A stretch of DNA of 64,000 nucleotides from Aquibium carbonis. GTDB taxonomy: Bacteria; Pseudomonadota; Alphaproteobacteria; Rhizobiales; Rhizobiaceae. Below the pieces are notes generated by a model that saw only the letters and a list, made by a program, of their open reading frames with translations, searched no databases and was not told the origin of the DNA. Below are positions 50,578 through 62,917 of this stretch, in pieces. Location: the NCBI RefSeq assembly GCF_003970795.1, contig NZ_RWKW01000015.1:1-64000 (forward strand). Reading direction: 5' to 3'. The position numbers and the translations under genes were made by a program. Positions within the stretch are counted from its first letter, which is position 1. Each line of letters begins with the position of its first letter.

Positions 50578-53157
50578 ATGGCGACATCCGGACCGGGCGG
50601 CGGGGGCAGACTGGAACGACTTGGCGGTACCCGCCTCGCGACCCGGATCGCGATGGTGACGGAGCGACTGTGGCCGCTCGTGCTGCCGGTGCTGCTGGTG
50701 GCCGGGCTCTTCCTTGCCACGTCCTGGTTCGGTCTGTTCCGCATGCTTCCCGATGCCGGTCGCCATGTCGTGCTGGCGATCTTCGGCCTTGCCGGCCTGG
50801 CAGCGCTCTATCCGCTGCGGTTCTTCCGCCTGCCGACGGAAAGGCAGGTCGACCGGCGCATCGAGACCGCCAACACGCTCCAGCATGCGCCGGTGTCGAC
50901 CCAGAGCGACCGCATCGTCGGGCCAGAGGATGCCCTCTCGACGGCGCTGTGGCGCGAACACCAGCGACGGATGGCTGCGAAGCTCGGACAGCTTGCGTCC
51001 GACATGCCGCGCGCGCGCGTTCCCGAACGCGATCCCTGGGCCTTGCGCGCCGTGGTTCCGCTGCTCCTGGTGATTGCCTTTGCCTATTCGACGAGCCCCT
51101 TCGGCGGCGCCGTCTCAGACGGATTTCGCTCGCATGTGGTCTCGAACGTGGCGCCGTTGCGCATCGACGCCTGGGTGACGCCGCCGCCCTACACGGGACG
51201 CGCGCCGATCTTCATGACCGCTGAGGCGAACCGGAACCAGACCGCTTTCACCGTGCCCGAGGGCAGCGCGGTGTCGTTGCGCGTCACGGGCGGGGACGGC
51301 GACGAGACGCTGTCCTTCACCGGCCAGGACGACGTGGCCGTCGCGATCGAACCCGAGGGCACGGTGGCGGTGGACGTCGCGCAGGCGGGTGCAGCCCCCA
51401 TCCGGCCGACGGGCACGCGTCAGTTTTCCCACACGCTCGACGGCGACGGCGCACTGGTTCTCCAATCCGGTGAGACCGATCTCGGCGGCTGGAGTTTTTC
51501 GGTCATCCCCGACAACCCGCCGGTGATCGCCTATGCCGACGAGCCGAAACGGGCCGTCAACGGCACGCTGGAACTCGCCTACACGATCGAGGACGACTAC
51601 GGCGCCGTGTCCGCCCGGGCGGTGATCGAGCGGCGCGACAACCCGGCTTCGAACGCCCGGCCCCTCTATGAGGCGCCGGAAATGGCTCTGTCCCTGCCGC
51701 GGCGCAATGCGCGCGACGCCAAGACCTCCCGCGACATGACCGAACATCCGTGGGCGGGGGTGGAGACGGCGATCAGGCTTGCCGCGATCGATGCCGCGAA
51801 CCAGGAAGCGTTCAGCGAGGAGAAGCGGCTGCGACTGCCGGAGCGGCCGTTTTCGAACCCTCTGGCCCGCGCTGTGATCGAGCAGCGCCGGGTGCTGGCG
51901 CTCGACGCCAACCGCAAGCCGCGCGTGCTCGACCTGATGGATGCGGTGACGATGCGGCCTGAGGACACCTTCAGCAGCATGAGCCACTATCTGGCGATCC
52001 GCAGCGCCCGGAGCCGGCTGGCGCAGGCCTCGAGCGACGAGCAGTTGCGCGAGGTCGTGGACTATCTCTGGGAGATCGCGCTCGGCATCGAGGATGGCAA
52101 TCTCTCGGCAGCCGAGAGGCGGCTGCGGGCGGCTCAGGAAGCCTTGCGGGACGCCATCGAGAACGGCGCGTCGGACGATGAGATCGAACGGCTGATGGCC
52201 GAGCTGCGCGAGGCGATGCAGGACTTCCTGCGCGAATTCGCCGAACGAGCGGCCCGCGATCCGAACATGGCGATGCCCGAGATGCAGATGGACGGGCAGG
52301 AGCTGCGCCAGAGCGACATCGACCGCATGCTCGACCAGATCGAGGAGATGGCGAAGTCGGGCATGCGCGACCAGGCCCAGCAGCTGCTGTCGCAGCTCCA
52401 GGACATGATGAACAACCTGCAGGCCGGTCGCCAGCAACAGCAGCAGCAGGGCGGCCAGCAAAGCGAAATGCGCCAGCAGATGGACCAGCTCGGCGACCTC
52501 ATGCGGCGCCAGCAGGAGATGATGAACGAGACGCACCGGCTCGACCAGATGCAGCGCGGCCAGCGTCAGCGGGGCCAGAACCGGGGCGAACAGCGTGGCG
52601 AGCAGGGCCAGGGCCAGCAGCCCGGGCCAGGCCAGCAGCCAGGCCAGGGGATGACGCCGGAGGAATTCGCCGAAGCACTTCGGCAACTGCAGGAAGGCCA
52701 GGGCCAGCTCCAGAGCCAGCTGGACCAGCTGATGGAAGGCCTGCGCGGCATGGGCATCGAGCCCGGCGAAGGCTTCGGCGAGGCGGGCGATGCCATGGGC
52801 GAGGCCGGCAATGCGCTCGGCGAAGCGCAGGGCGAGCGCGCCGTCGGCGAGCAGGGCCGCGCACTGGAAGCGTTGCGCCGCGGGGCGCAGGACATGATGC
52901 AGCAGATGCAGCAGGCCCAGCAGGGTGACCAGGGCGGTTCCGGCGAGGGCGGCCGACAGCAGAGCTCGGACCGCGATCCGCTGGGACGGCCACGCGCGAC
53001 CACCGGTCCGGACTTCGGCGAGTCGGTGCGGTTGCCGGACGAGATCGACGTGCAGCGCGCGCGGGAGATCCTGGAGGCGATCCGCAAGCGGCTCGGCGAC
53101 GCGCTCAGCCCGGAGCTCGAGCGTCAGTATCTGGAGCGGCTGCTCGACATCCAGTGA
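50578..53157 (+). CDS. TIGR02302/DUF4175 family membrane protein
   Basis: An 859-residue protein of the alphaproteobacterial DUF4175 family. Three N-terminal membrane segments are visible (about 30-50, 55-75 and 155-175), then a long periplasmic region starting with WVTPPPYTGRAP. The C-terminal third is a coiled, Gln/Gly-rich stretch (QQQQQQGGQQ, GQQPGPGQQPGQG) with repeated MQQMQQAQQ. Function is not established; the family sits after lysA in many rhizobia. It ends before trmB on the opposite strand, 10 bases away. Confidence 0.9.
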   Translation: MATSGPGGGGRLERLGGTRLATRIAMVTERLWPLVLPVLLVAGLFLATSWFGLFRMLPDAGRHVVLAIFGLAGLAALYPLRFFRLPTERQVDRRIETANTLQHAPVSTQSDRIVGPEDALSTALWREHQRRMAAKLGQLASDMPRARVPERDPWALRAVVPLLLVIAFAYSTSPFGGAVSDGFRSHVVSNVAPLRIDAWVTPPPYTGRAPIFMTAEANRNQTAFTVPEGSAVSLRVTGGDGDETLSFTGQDDVAVAIEPEGTVAVDVAQAGAAPIRPTGTRQFSHTLDGDGALVLQSGETDLGGWSFSVIPDNPPVIAYADEPKRAVNGTLELAYTIEDDYGAVSARAVIERRDNPASNARPLYEAPEMALSLPRRNARDAKTSRDMTEHPWAGVETAIRLAAIDAANQEAFSEEKRLRLPERPFSNPLARAVIEQRRVLALDANRKPRVLDLMDAVTMRPEDTFSSMSHYLAIRSARSRLAQASSDEQLREVVDYLWEIALGIEDGNLSAAERRLRAAQEALRDAIENGASDDEIERLMAELREAMQDFLREFAERAARDPNMAMPEMQMDGQELRQSDIDRMLDQIEEMAKSGMRDQAQQLLSQLQDMMNNLQAGRQQQQQQGGQQSEMRQQMDQLGDLMRRQQEMMNETHRLDQMQRGQRQRGQNRGEQRGEQGQGQQPGPGQQPGQGMTPEEFAEALRQLQEGQGQLQSQLDQLMEGLRGMGIEPGEGFGEAGDAMGEAGNALGEAQGERAVGEQGRALEALRRGAQDMMQQMQQAQQGDQGGSGEGGRQQSSDRDPLGRPRATTGPDFGESVRLPDEIDVQRAREILEAIRKRLGDALSPELERQYLERLLDIQ

Positions 53158-53167
53158 GGCACCGCGA

Positions 53168-53866
53168 TCAGCGTCGCGTGAAGGTCAGGTAGGCGGGCGT
53201 GCGGCCTTCACGCAGCGCCTTGGCCTCGTAGCGCGTCCCGGGCCAGGCTTCATAGGGCGTGCGCCAGTCGTCTGCGCTGGCCGCCTGCCAGTCGAAGGCT
53301 TCGTGCGTGCGGCAGGCGAGCAGCGTCCAGTTGACGTAGTGGTCGATGTCGGAGGCGAAGCGGAAGCGACCGCCGGGCCGCAGCACCCTTGCGAAGCGAT
53401 CGAGGTTCGCCGGGCTGATGAAGCGCCGCTTCCAGTGACGCCTCTTCGGCCACGGATCTGGATAGAACAGGTCGATCCCGGCGATGCTGTCTTCCGGCAG
53501 CCAGTCGAGCAACTGGGTGGCGTCGTCGTCGTGTATCCGGACGTTTCCGGGCGCGGTCTCGGCCAGCGCCATGACGAACTTCGCCATGCCCGTCACGAAG
53601 GGTTCGACCCCGATGAAGCCCGATTGCGGGAACCGGACATGCTCGTGCAGCAGATGCTCGCCGCCGCCGAACCCGATCTCGAGGCGGACGTCGTCGACCG
53701 GCGCGGAAAACAACTCGCGCAAATCCGATGGTGCGGGCCTGCTCAGGTCGACGGCATAGGCAGGCCGTATCTCGTCCATGGCCGCGGACTGGCGAGGGCG
53801 CAGCGGCTTGCCGCGCCGACGGCCGAAAAAGGCTTCCGTGGCCCGGGAAGGGCGTTCGTCCGACAT
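53168..53866 (-). CDS. trmB: tRNA (guanine-N7-)-methyltransferase
   Basis: Methylates G46 of tRNAs. The 232-residue protein has the SAM-binding motif [12 protein letters not shown] and the signature [17 protein letters not shown] with the RF-type [13 protein letters not shown] segment. The chosen ATG (53866) gives the normal N-terminus with a basic [11 protein letters not shown]. It follows metK by 25 bases on the same strand, the usual rhizobial pair. Confidence 0.96.
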   Translation of the reverse strand: MSDERPSRATEAFFGRRRGKPLRPRQSAAMDEIRPAYAVDLSRPAPSDLRELFSAPVDDVRLEIGFGGGEHLLHEHVRFPQSGFIGVEPFVTGMAKFVMALAETAPGNVRIHDDDATQLLDWLPEDSIAGIDLFYPDPWPKRRHWKRRFISPANLDRFARVLRPGGRFRFASDIDHYVNWTLLACRTHEAFDWQAASADDWRTPYEAWPGTRYEAKALREGRTPAYLTFTRR

Positions 53867-53891
53867 GATGGGCCCGCTGGCACCGGCGCGA

Positions 53892-55193
<1,302 letters not shown>

Positions 55194-55213
55194 GGGTGTC
55201 CCCTCATGAAAGA

Positions 55214-55241
55214 CGCGAAACGGCCCGATCGCCGTTTCGCG
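55214..55241 (-). terminator. Stem-loop in the metK leader
   Basis: CGCGAAACGGC pairs with GCCGTTTCGCG (11 bp, six-base loop). On the minus strand it follows the XRE gene and precedes metK, with TCTTTC after it. It could end XRE transcription or attenuate read-through into metK; the T run is weak. No known SAM riboswitch is recognisable. Confidence 0.5.
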
Positions 55242-55369
55242 CGCGCCTTTGTTAGCGAAGCGGCGAGACGCCAGTCAAGCGGCACGATCCGCGGCGCGGG
55301 GTGGCTCGGTCCCACGCCAGCTCTCCAGGCACGTGCCGTGACCGGAACAGGCGATGGCCGTGGTGCGGC

Positions 55370-55783
55370 TCAGGTCTCGTCGTCGGCCAGGGCCTTCACC
55401 AGATCGACCACGCGGCGACGGACCTTGGCATCGGCGATCCGCACGAAGGCGCGATTGAGCTGGAGCCCTTCGGCGCTGTTCAGAAAGTCGACCACGTAGG
55501 AGGTGGCGTTGTCCTCGCGAAAACCGCCGCCGCCGAGGGCCGGCATGTCGGGTGCGTCCTCGAAAAAGAAGGAGACCGGAACGCCGAGGATCGTGGCGAT
55601 CGCCTGTAGCCGGCTAGCGCCGACGCGGTTCGTTCCCTTCTCATATTTCTGAATCTGCTGAAACGTAATGCCCAGGCTTTCGCCAAGTTTTTCCTGGCTC
55701 ATTCCAAGCATATTTCGGCGCAGACGCACCCGGCTACCCACATGGATGTCGATCGGGTTCGGCTTTTTCTTGTTGTCGGTCAT
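55370..55783 (-). CDS. XRE-family helix-turn-helix regulator
   Basis: A 137-residue protein whose N-terminal half is a Cro/C1-type domain: VGSRVRLRRNMLGMSQEKLGESLGITFQQIQKYEKGTNRVGASRLQAIATIL. The C-terminal half ends EDNATSYVVDFLNSAEGLQLNRAFVRIADAKVRRRVVDLVKAL. This regulator sits between lnt and metK in many rhizobia. The target is not visible. Confidence 0.93.
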   Translation of the reverse strand: MTDNKKKPNPIDIHVGSRVRLRRNMLGMSQEKLGESLGITFQQIQKYEKGTNRVGASRLQAIATILGVPVSFFFEDAPDMPALGGGGFREDNATSYVVDFLNSAEGLQLNRAFVRIADAKVRRRVVDLVKALADDET

Positions 55784-55912
55784 GTTTTTCCTCGCCGCCT
55801 GAGACGGGCGCTATGTCTTGGTTCGGTTTCTCTCTCCCACTCTCGCCCCAGTACGAGATGGATGCGAAACGACGACCAAGCGCCTCACAACCGCGAATTC
55901 GCCCCCGTCGTC

Positions 55913-57493
55913 TCAGTCCGAACGTAGCCTCACGAGCACATTCATACCACACGCGATGATTGCAAGCAGCAATATTGTTGAAACACCACCAAACTTTCGG
56001 GCTTCAGATACATGACTTTTCTCGACAGGTATCAGTAGTTCGGAATCCAGTACGCCGATTACGTCGAGGGCATACGCATCCACAACCCGGCCGGATCGGT
56101 CGACGATTCCCGATATGCCGTTGTTGGCGCTCCGGACCAGAAGCCTGCCTGACTCGACGGCGCGAACCTGGGCCTGACGGAAATGCTGGTATGGTCCGGG
56201 CGTGTTTCCGAACCACGCGTCGTTGGTGAGGTTCAGAATAAAGTCCGCCTCCGCGATTGCTACTTCTCCGGGAAAGATCACCTCGTAGCAGATCATCGGT
56301 TCAGCGCTGATCGAGGGCGCGACGGAGATCGGCCGGCGTTCCACGCCAGGCGAGAACCCGCCCACTGTTTCCGCAACCGTACGTAGGCCGAAGCGCTGGA
56401 AAAGCCCTTCGAGCGGCAAGTATTCTCCAAATGGTACGAGGTGCACCTTGTCGACCGCATCGACGATCTCGCCGCGGTGATCGATGGCAACCGTGGCGTT
56501 GTAATAGCGCGTCGGCTCGCCTGCCGCGGTTCCCGGCTCGGAGCGCACCGCGCCGAGCACGAGAAGCTGCCCCTCGACAAGCATGCCGCCGATGGCCGCC
56601 AGCGCGTCCGGCCGATCGGTCAGGAGAAACGGCAGCGCGGTCTCGGGCCAGACGATCAGTTCAGGCGTTCGGCCATTGGTCGTAGGACGTGCCGACAACT
56701 CGAGCAGGCGCGCCAGGATCTCGTCGCGCATTTCGGGGTCCCATTTGCCGCCCTGGGGTATGGACGGCTGGACGATCCGGATAGACAACTTGCGCGCGAC
56801 ATCGACAGGGACTGCAAGCGACCATGCGCCGTAGGCGACATGCGCGGTGGCAACAAGCGTGGCCAAAGCGAGCGTGATGCGGCGCTGGCGGTCCGAGGCC
56901 AGGACCGCAGGGGCCGCGAAAACGAAGACCGAAAGCGCGCTGATTCCGAACAGCCCGACGACGTAAACCGACTGCATCAGCAGCGGTATGGGCATTGCCG
57001 CATAGCCGATCGCGTTCCATGGAAAGCCGGTCAGGACCGTCGCGCGCAACCACTCGGCGAGACCAAAGCCAAACGCGAGTGCGGCAATTCGTCCCAGTCC
57101 GTCCGGCCAGCACAGCCGGGCCACGACGCAGGCGAATCCATAGAAGACCGCGAGACCCGCCGGAAGGCCGAGAATCGCCAGCGGCAAGGCCCAGGCGAAG
57201 GCCTCGGCATCGACGAGAAGCGCCTTTCCGATCCACCACAGGCCAAAGACGAAATAGCCAAAACCGAACCACCATCCGATGCCGAACACGGTGGAGAGGC
57301 GCCGGACCCACCCATCGCCCCGTTCCCCGGTCGCTCCATCGAGAAGCCAGACCAGCACGGGGAAGGACACGAAGCAGACGGGGAAGAAATCGTAGGGGGC
57401 CTGGGAAAGCACCGCGAGCGCGCCTGCAAGAAATGCAACCAGCGACCGTTGCCACCCCCACAGCAGAATGATCCTGGCGGCGAGGCTTTGCAT
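55913..57493 (-). CDS. lnt: Apolipoprotein N-acyltransferase
   Basis: The inner-membrane enzyme that completes lipoprotein maturation. The 526-residue protein has about six N-terminal membrane helices and a nitrilase domain with the complete triad: Glu284 (VWPETALP), Lys349 (DKVHLVPFGEYLP) and Cys402 (MICYEVIFP). The C-terminal helix is TILLLAIIACGMNVLVRL. It lies between the inserted epimerase gene and the XRE regulator. Confidence 0.96.
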   Translation of the reverse strand: MQSLAARIILLWGWQRSLVAFLAGALAVLSQAPYDFFPVCFVSFPVLVWLLDGATGERGDGWVRRLSTVFGIGWWFGFGYFVFGLWWIGKALLVDAEAFAWALPLAILGLPAGLAVFYGFACVVARLCWPDGLGRIAALAFGFGLAEWLRATVLTGFPWNAIGYAAMPIPLLMQSVYVVGLFGISALSVFVFAAPAVLASDRQRRITLALATLVATAHVAYGAWSLAVPVDVARKLSIRIVQPSIPQGGKWDPEMRDEILARLLELSARPTTNGRTPELIVWPETALPFLLTDRPDALAAIGGMLVEGQLLVLGAVRSEPGTAAGEPTRYYNATVAIDHRGEIVDAVDKVHLVPFGEYLPLEGLFQRFGLRTVAETVGGFSPGVERRPISVAPSISAEPMICYEVIFPGEVAIAEADFILNLTNDAWFGNTPGPYQHFRQAQVRAVESGRLLVRSANNGISGIVDRSGRVVDAYALDVIGVLDSELLIPVEKSHVSEARKFGGVSTILLLAIIACGMNVLVRLRSD

Positions 57494-57686
57494 GGGAACC
57501 TTTCAATGCCGAATCATGGCGAAGACACAGGGGCCATAGCCATAATAGGTTTCGCGGCGAAGAGCACCGAACGGGAACCCGTGGGACGCAAAGCCGGGCG
57601 GAGCCGGGACGTTTTTGCCAGCGGTTCAGGAGCAGAAAGCGACCGAGGGCCGTCCGAGACGCTTTTCGTTTCGCGGCGGCGGGACG

Positions 57687-58589
57687 TCAGCCGGTGACGT
57701 GGCGGCGCCAGTCGTGCCGTTCGACGAAACCCAGGAGTTGACGAATCTTGCGGTTAGAGAACAGGGCCTCGTTCTCCCCGAGTTCCCGCGTGACGGGCAC
57801 GCCCGGGAAAAAGCGCTCGATCAGCGTAGCCGTGGGCAGGTTCATGCCGTTGGTGTCGTTGCCGGCATTGAAGACCTGATATCCGAGCCCGTCCGTCGTC
57901 AGGCAGAGGTCGACGATCTGGCCAAGATCACGCGCGTCGATATAGCAGAAGGCGTTTCGCCGGCGCGTCTCCGGGTGCTCGAACCAGCGCGGGAACAGCG
58001 TCTGGTACTCATGCGGCTCGATGACGTTACCGATCCGCAGCGCGTAGATGTCGGCTCCGGAGCGCTTCTGGAAGGCACGCGCGGTCTTCTCGTTGACGAC
58101 CTTGGACAGGCCGTAGCTGTCCATCGGATCGACGTCATAATCCTCGTCGAGCGGCAGGGACACCGGATCGGCGCGGCCATCGGCAAAGCAGATGCCATAG
58201 GTCGTCTCCGACGAGGCGATGACGATCTTGCGGATGCCGAGCTTCACCGCCGCCTCGATGACGTTGTAGGTGCCGATGGCGTTGACCCTGAACGTCTCGT
58301 TGTCGGGCTCGATCAGAATGCGCGGGATGGCGGCGAAGTGGACCACCGCGTCGAAACGCGGGACGCCGGTGCCCGACTCCAGCTCGTCGAACCCGGCATA
58401 GGACGTCATGGCATTGAACATCTGGCCGGAATCGGTGATGTCGGCGCGAAGATTGTCGACCCCGGGATGATCGAGCGGCTTCAGGTCGACATTGACGACG
58501 CGGTGTCCGCAGTCGAGCAGCCAGGGGATGACATGGCGCCCGGCCTTGCCCGAGCCACCGGTGAACAGCACGCGTTTCGATCCGGCCAT
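57687..58589 (-). CDS. NAD-dependent epimerase/dehydratase
   Basis: A 300-residue extended short-chain dehydrogenase. VLFTGGSGKAGRHVI is the NAD-binding glycine motif, VVHFAAIPRI the central motif, and DSYGLSKVVNEK supplies the catalytic Tyr-x3-Lys; ASSETTYG the Ser/Thr. Substrate unknown, perhaps a nucleotide sugar or sugar lactone. The ATG at 58589 has AGGA upstream. It separates corC from lnt, which are normally adjacent, so it appears to be a lineage-specific insertion into the operon. Confidence 0.9.
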   Translation of the reverse strand: MAGSKRVLFTGGSGKAGRHVIPWLLDCGHRVVNVDLKPLDHPGVDNLRADITDSGQMFNAMTSYAGFDELESGTGVPRFDAVVHFAAIPRILIEPDNETFRVNAIGTYNVIEAAVKLGIRKIVIASSETTYGICFADGRADPVSLPLDEDYDVDPMDSYGLSKVVNEKTARAFQKRSGADIYALRIGNVIEPHEYQTLFPRWFEHPETRRRNAFCYIDARDLGQIVDLCLTTDGLGYQVFNAGNDTNGMNLPTATLIERFFPGVPVTRELGENEALFSNRKIRQLLGFVERHDWRRHVTG

Positions 58590-58655
58590 CAATCCTGTCC
58601 CTTCATGTCCCGTTCCAGCGCCACGGACCCCGCCCGGGCGCGGCCCGGCTCGGCG

Positions 58656-59750
58656 TCAGGCCGCCTTTTCCTTGGGCGTGCGAACCCGGCGCGCCGGCGC
58701 GCGGCCCTGAACGATGCGGACCCGCTTCACGCGGCGGGGATCGGCGTCGAGAACGTGGAACTCGAAGCCGGGAATCGCCTGGACGACCTCTCCCCGCGCC
58801 GGGACACGGCCCAGAACGTTGAAAATGATGCCGCCGATCGTGTCGACATAGTCGCCGTGCTCGCCCGCCGTGAAACCTTCGCCGATCACCTTCGCAACCT
58901 CGTCGATCTCGGCCCTCGCATCGACGATGAAGACGCCGTCGCCGGCCTTGGTGATCAGGGGTTCTTCCTCGTCGTGCTCGTCCTCGATGTCGCCGACGAC
59001 CATTTCGACGATGTCCTCGAGCGAGACCAGGCCGTCGGTGCCGCCATATTCGTCGATGACCAGCGCCATCTGGATGCGCCCGGCCTGCATGCGGCTCATC
59101 AGATCGGATGCCAGCATGGAGGGCGGCACGAACAACACCGGCCGCATCAGGTTCAAGTCACCCACCGTGCGCGCGAGGTCGACATTCGCGAGATCGAGAC
59201 CGGCTGGCTTCGGCGTTTCCGGCTTGCGGCCTCCCCGCCCCTTTTTCGCGCGCGCGGCGCGCGTGATATGGGCGACGACGTCGCGGATGTGAACCATGCC
59301 CCGCGGATCATCGAGCGACTCCGCATAGACGGGCATGCGCGAATGGCCCGACTCCTCGAAAAGGGTGAGCAGGTCGCCGAGCGTCGTCGAGATGTCGATT
59401 GCTTCGATGTCGGCGCGCGGGATCATCACGTCCTCGACCCGCACTTCCCGCAGGCGCAGGATGTTGTTGAGCATCGCCCGTTCGCCGGGGGAGAAGGTCG
59501 CGCCGTGATCCTCGCCACCGGCGAGCGCATCGGCAAGATCCTCGCGAAGATTGGATCCGTTCCGGAACCGGAACATCCCCTGGACGCGACTGATCAGGGA
59601 AGGGCGCGCCGCGGGCGCGCGTCGTTCGGGAGGCTCGGCTTCGAGCGAAGGCGCGGGACTACTCTGGCCTTCGTCGGCGGGCGCGGGCTTCTCGACCGAT
59701 CCGCCGGCTTCGGGAGCCGGGGTCGGGTTGACTGCGGTCTTGTCGTTCAT
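58656..59750 (-). CDS. Hemolysin-family CBS-domain protein (CorC-like)
   Basis: A 364-residue cytoplasmic protein of the CorC/HlyC type: a Pro-rich leader, a CBS pair (starting [20 protein letters not shown]; ending [32 protein letters not shown]) and the C-terminal CorC_HlyC domain ([12 protein letters not shown]... [15 protein letters not shown]). CorC proteins are linked to Mg/Co efflux and work next to lnt and ybeY. The stop of ybeY overlaps its ATG by four bases. A Lys/Arg-rich insert ([14 protein letters not shown]) interrupts the first CBS unit. Confidence 0.92.
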   Translation of the reverse strand: MNDKTAVNPTPAPEAGGSVEKPAPADEGQSSPAPSLEAEPPERRAPAARPSLISRVQGMFRFRNGSNLREDLADALAGGEDHGATFSPGERAMLNNILRLREVRVEDVMIPRADIEAIDISTTLGDLLTLFEESGHSRMPVYAESLDDPRGMVHIRDVVAHITRAARAKKGRGGRKPETPKPAGLDLANVDLARTVGDLNLMRPVLFVPPSMLASDLMSRMQAGRIQMALVIDEYGGTDGLVSLEDIVEMVVGDIEDEHDEEEPLITKAGDGVFIVDARAEIDEVAKVIGEGFTAGEHGDYVDTIGGIIFNVLGRVPARGEVVQAIPGFEFHVLDADPRRVKRVRIVQGRAPARRVRTPKEKAA

Positions 59751-60262
59751 TGTCTCGTGACTGTGTCCAGATCTTCAGTTAGCGCATATGGGTCGGGTAT
59801 CGCAAGCGATGCAAGGATACGCGTCTCCACGGCCTCCATCTCCTCCGCCTCTTCCTCGGTCTCGTGATCAAAGCCGAGGAGATGAAGCAGCCCATGCACG
59901 ACAAGGTGAGTCAGATGGTGATCGAAGGGCTTGCCATCCAGTGCCGCCTCGCGTTCGATCGTCTCGCGCGCCAGGACGATGTCGCCCAGCATGGGCGGGA
60001 TCGTCTCGCCCTGCTCCGGGAAGGCCGGGAACGACAGCACGTTGGTCGGCTTGTCCTTGTCCCGCCACTGTGCGTTGAGACCGCGCATCGCCGCGTCGTC
60101 GGTGAAGGTGACGCCTAGCTCCGTCGACCGTGACGATCGCAGCGAAAGGTCGCCCACGACCGCTTCCACCGTACGGCGCACCAGTTCCTCAAGGGCGGCC
60201 TCGCCGGGCCAGCCCTGCGCCTCCACCACCACGGCGATATCGATCTCGAGCGGTCGGTTCAT
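59747..60262 (-). CDS. ybeY: Endoribonuclease YbeY (rRNA maturation)
   Basis: A 171-residue metal-dependent endoribonuclease for 16S rRNA 3' processing and ribosome quality control. The zinc motif is [11 protein letters not shown] (H-x3-H-x5-H), preceded by [14 protein letters not shown]. The ATG at 60262 gives the normal N-terminus [18 protein letters not shown]. It follows phoH by 19 bases and overlaps corC. Confidence 0.96.
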   Translation of the reverse strand: MNRPLEIDIAVVVEAQGWPGEAALEELVRRTVEAVVGDLSLRSSRSTELGVTFTDDAAMRGLNAQWRDKDKPTNVLSFPAFPEQGETIPPMLGDIVLARETIEREAALDGKPFDHHLTHLVVHGLLHLLGFDHETEEEAEEMEAVETRILASLAIPDPYALTEDLDTVTRQ

Positions 60263-60281
60263 CGGTCGGGATGCGCCGTGG

Positions 60282-61319
60282 TCAAACCTTCGCCTCGTTG
60301 CGGCCGCCGCTGCCGAAGCGATCATAGGCGCGCACGATTTCGGCGACGAGCGGATGGCGCACCACGTCCTTGTCCTCGAAACGGACCGTGACGATACCCG
60401 GCACGCCTTCGAGCACGTGGAGAGCCTCCACCAGACCGGACTTGACGTTGTGCGGCAGGTCGATCTGCGTCGGATCGCCGGTGACGATCATGCGCGCGTT
60501 CTCGCCCAGACGGGTGAGGAACATCTTCATCTGCATGGCCGTGGTGTTCTGGGCCTCGTCGAGGATCACCGCCGAGTGGGCCAGCGTGCGGCCGCGCATG
60601 AAGGCGAGCGGCGCCACCTCAATGACGCCTGCCGCCAGCGCCCGCTCGACCTTGTCGGACGGGATCATGTCGTAAAGCGCGTCGTAGAGCGGCCGGAGGT
60701 AAGGGTCGACCTTTTCCTTCATGTCCCCGGGCAGGAAGCCCAGCCTTTCGCCCGCCTCCACGGCCGGACGCGACAGGATGATGCGTTCGACCAGGCCGCG
60801 CTCCAGGAGCATGGCAGCGTGCGCGACGGCCAGATAGGTCTTGCCGGTGCCGGCCGGCCCGATGCCGAAGACGAGTTCGGCGCGATCCAGCGCGCGCATG
60901 TAGGCGTCCTGGTTGGGCGTGCGGGCGTAAATCGTGCGCTTGCGCGTCGAAATCTGGGCGGCGGCCATGCGGCCCTTCTTTTCAAGCGTCGGGAGGGTGA
61001 GCTGGTCGTCGGCGGCAACCGCCATCCGCACCGCGCCATCGACTTCGGAGCCGGAGAGCACGGCGCCTTTGCGCGCGAGATCATAGAGGTAGTCGAGCGC
61101 GCGCCGCGTCTGCTCGGCGGCCTGCGGCGTGCCCTTGATGGAAAGCTGGTTGCCCTTGGAGCGGATGTCGACGCCGAGTTGCTGCTCGACGCGCGCCAGG
61201 TTCTCGTCGAACTGCCCATAGACGGCACTGGCATGTTTGTTGTTGTCGAAGGTCAGGACGATGTGGGCCATGTCGGAGGCCCCGGTCGGGCCGAGTTTCA
61301 CATCTGTCGCCGCGTTCAA
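60282..61319 (-). CDS. ybeZ: PhoH-like ATPase (YbeZ)
   Basis: A 345-residue P-loop ATPase that works with Ybe[18 protein letters not shown] is Walker [11 protein letters not shown] Walker B, and [13 protein letters not shown] the sensor region. No ATG suits the family N-terminus; I choose the TTG at 61319 (NAATDVKLG...), which has GGAG six bases upstream and lies 31 bases after the miaB stop. A longer start would overlap miaB by over 80 bases. Confidence 0.94.
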   Translation of the reverse strand: MNAATDVKLGPTGASDMAHIVLTFDNNKHASAVYGQFDENLARVEQQLGVDIRSKGNQLSIKGTPQAAEQTRRALDYLYDLARKGAVLSGSEVDGAVRMAVAADDQLTLPTLEKKGRMAAAQISTRKRTIYARTPNQDAYMRALDRAELVFGIGPAGTGKTYLAVAHAAMLLERGLVERIILSRPAVEAGERLGFLPGDMKEKVDPYLRPLYDALYDMIPSDKVERALAAGVIEVAPLAFMRGRTLAHSAVILDEAQNTTAMQMKMFLTRLGENARMIVTGDPTQIDLPHNVKSGLVEALHVLEGVPGIVTVRFEDKDVVRHPLVAEIVRAYDRFGSGGRNEAKV

Positions 61320-61350
61320 CCTCGTCTCCTGATCCTGCCCGTCGCCGGCA

Positions 61351-62751
<1,401 letters not shown>

Positions 62752-62917
62752 GCCCGGCTCTTAGCGGTTTTGGCCAGCCACTGACAAGGGCAAGCTTTGC
62801 CGGGACAAGTTCCGCGGGCTGCGAGGCCTTGGCGCGTGCGCGTGCGGCCCGCAAACGCGAACCGCGCCCAGCAGTGGGGCGCGGTCGATCGCGAGCAGAC
62901 GATTTTACCGCGTGGGT

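Noticed and set aside
55194-55369. SAM riboswitch upstream of metK
   Set aside because: Apart from a simple stem-loop I could not match the conserved cores of SAM-II, SAM-V or SAM/SAH aptamers.
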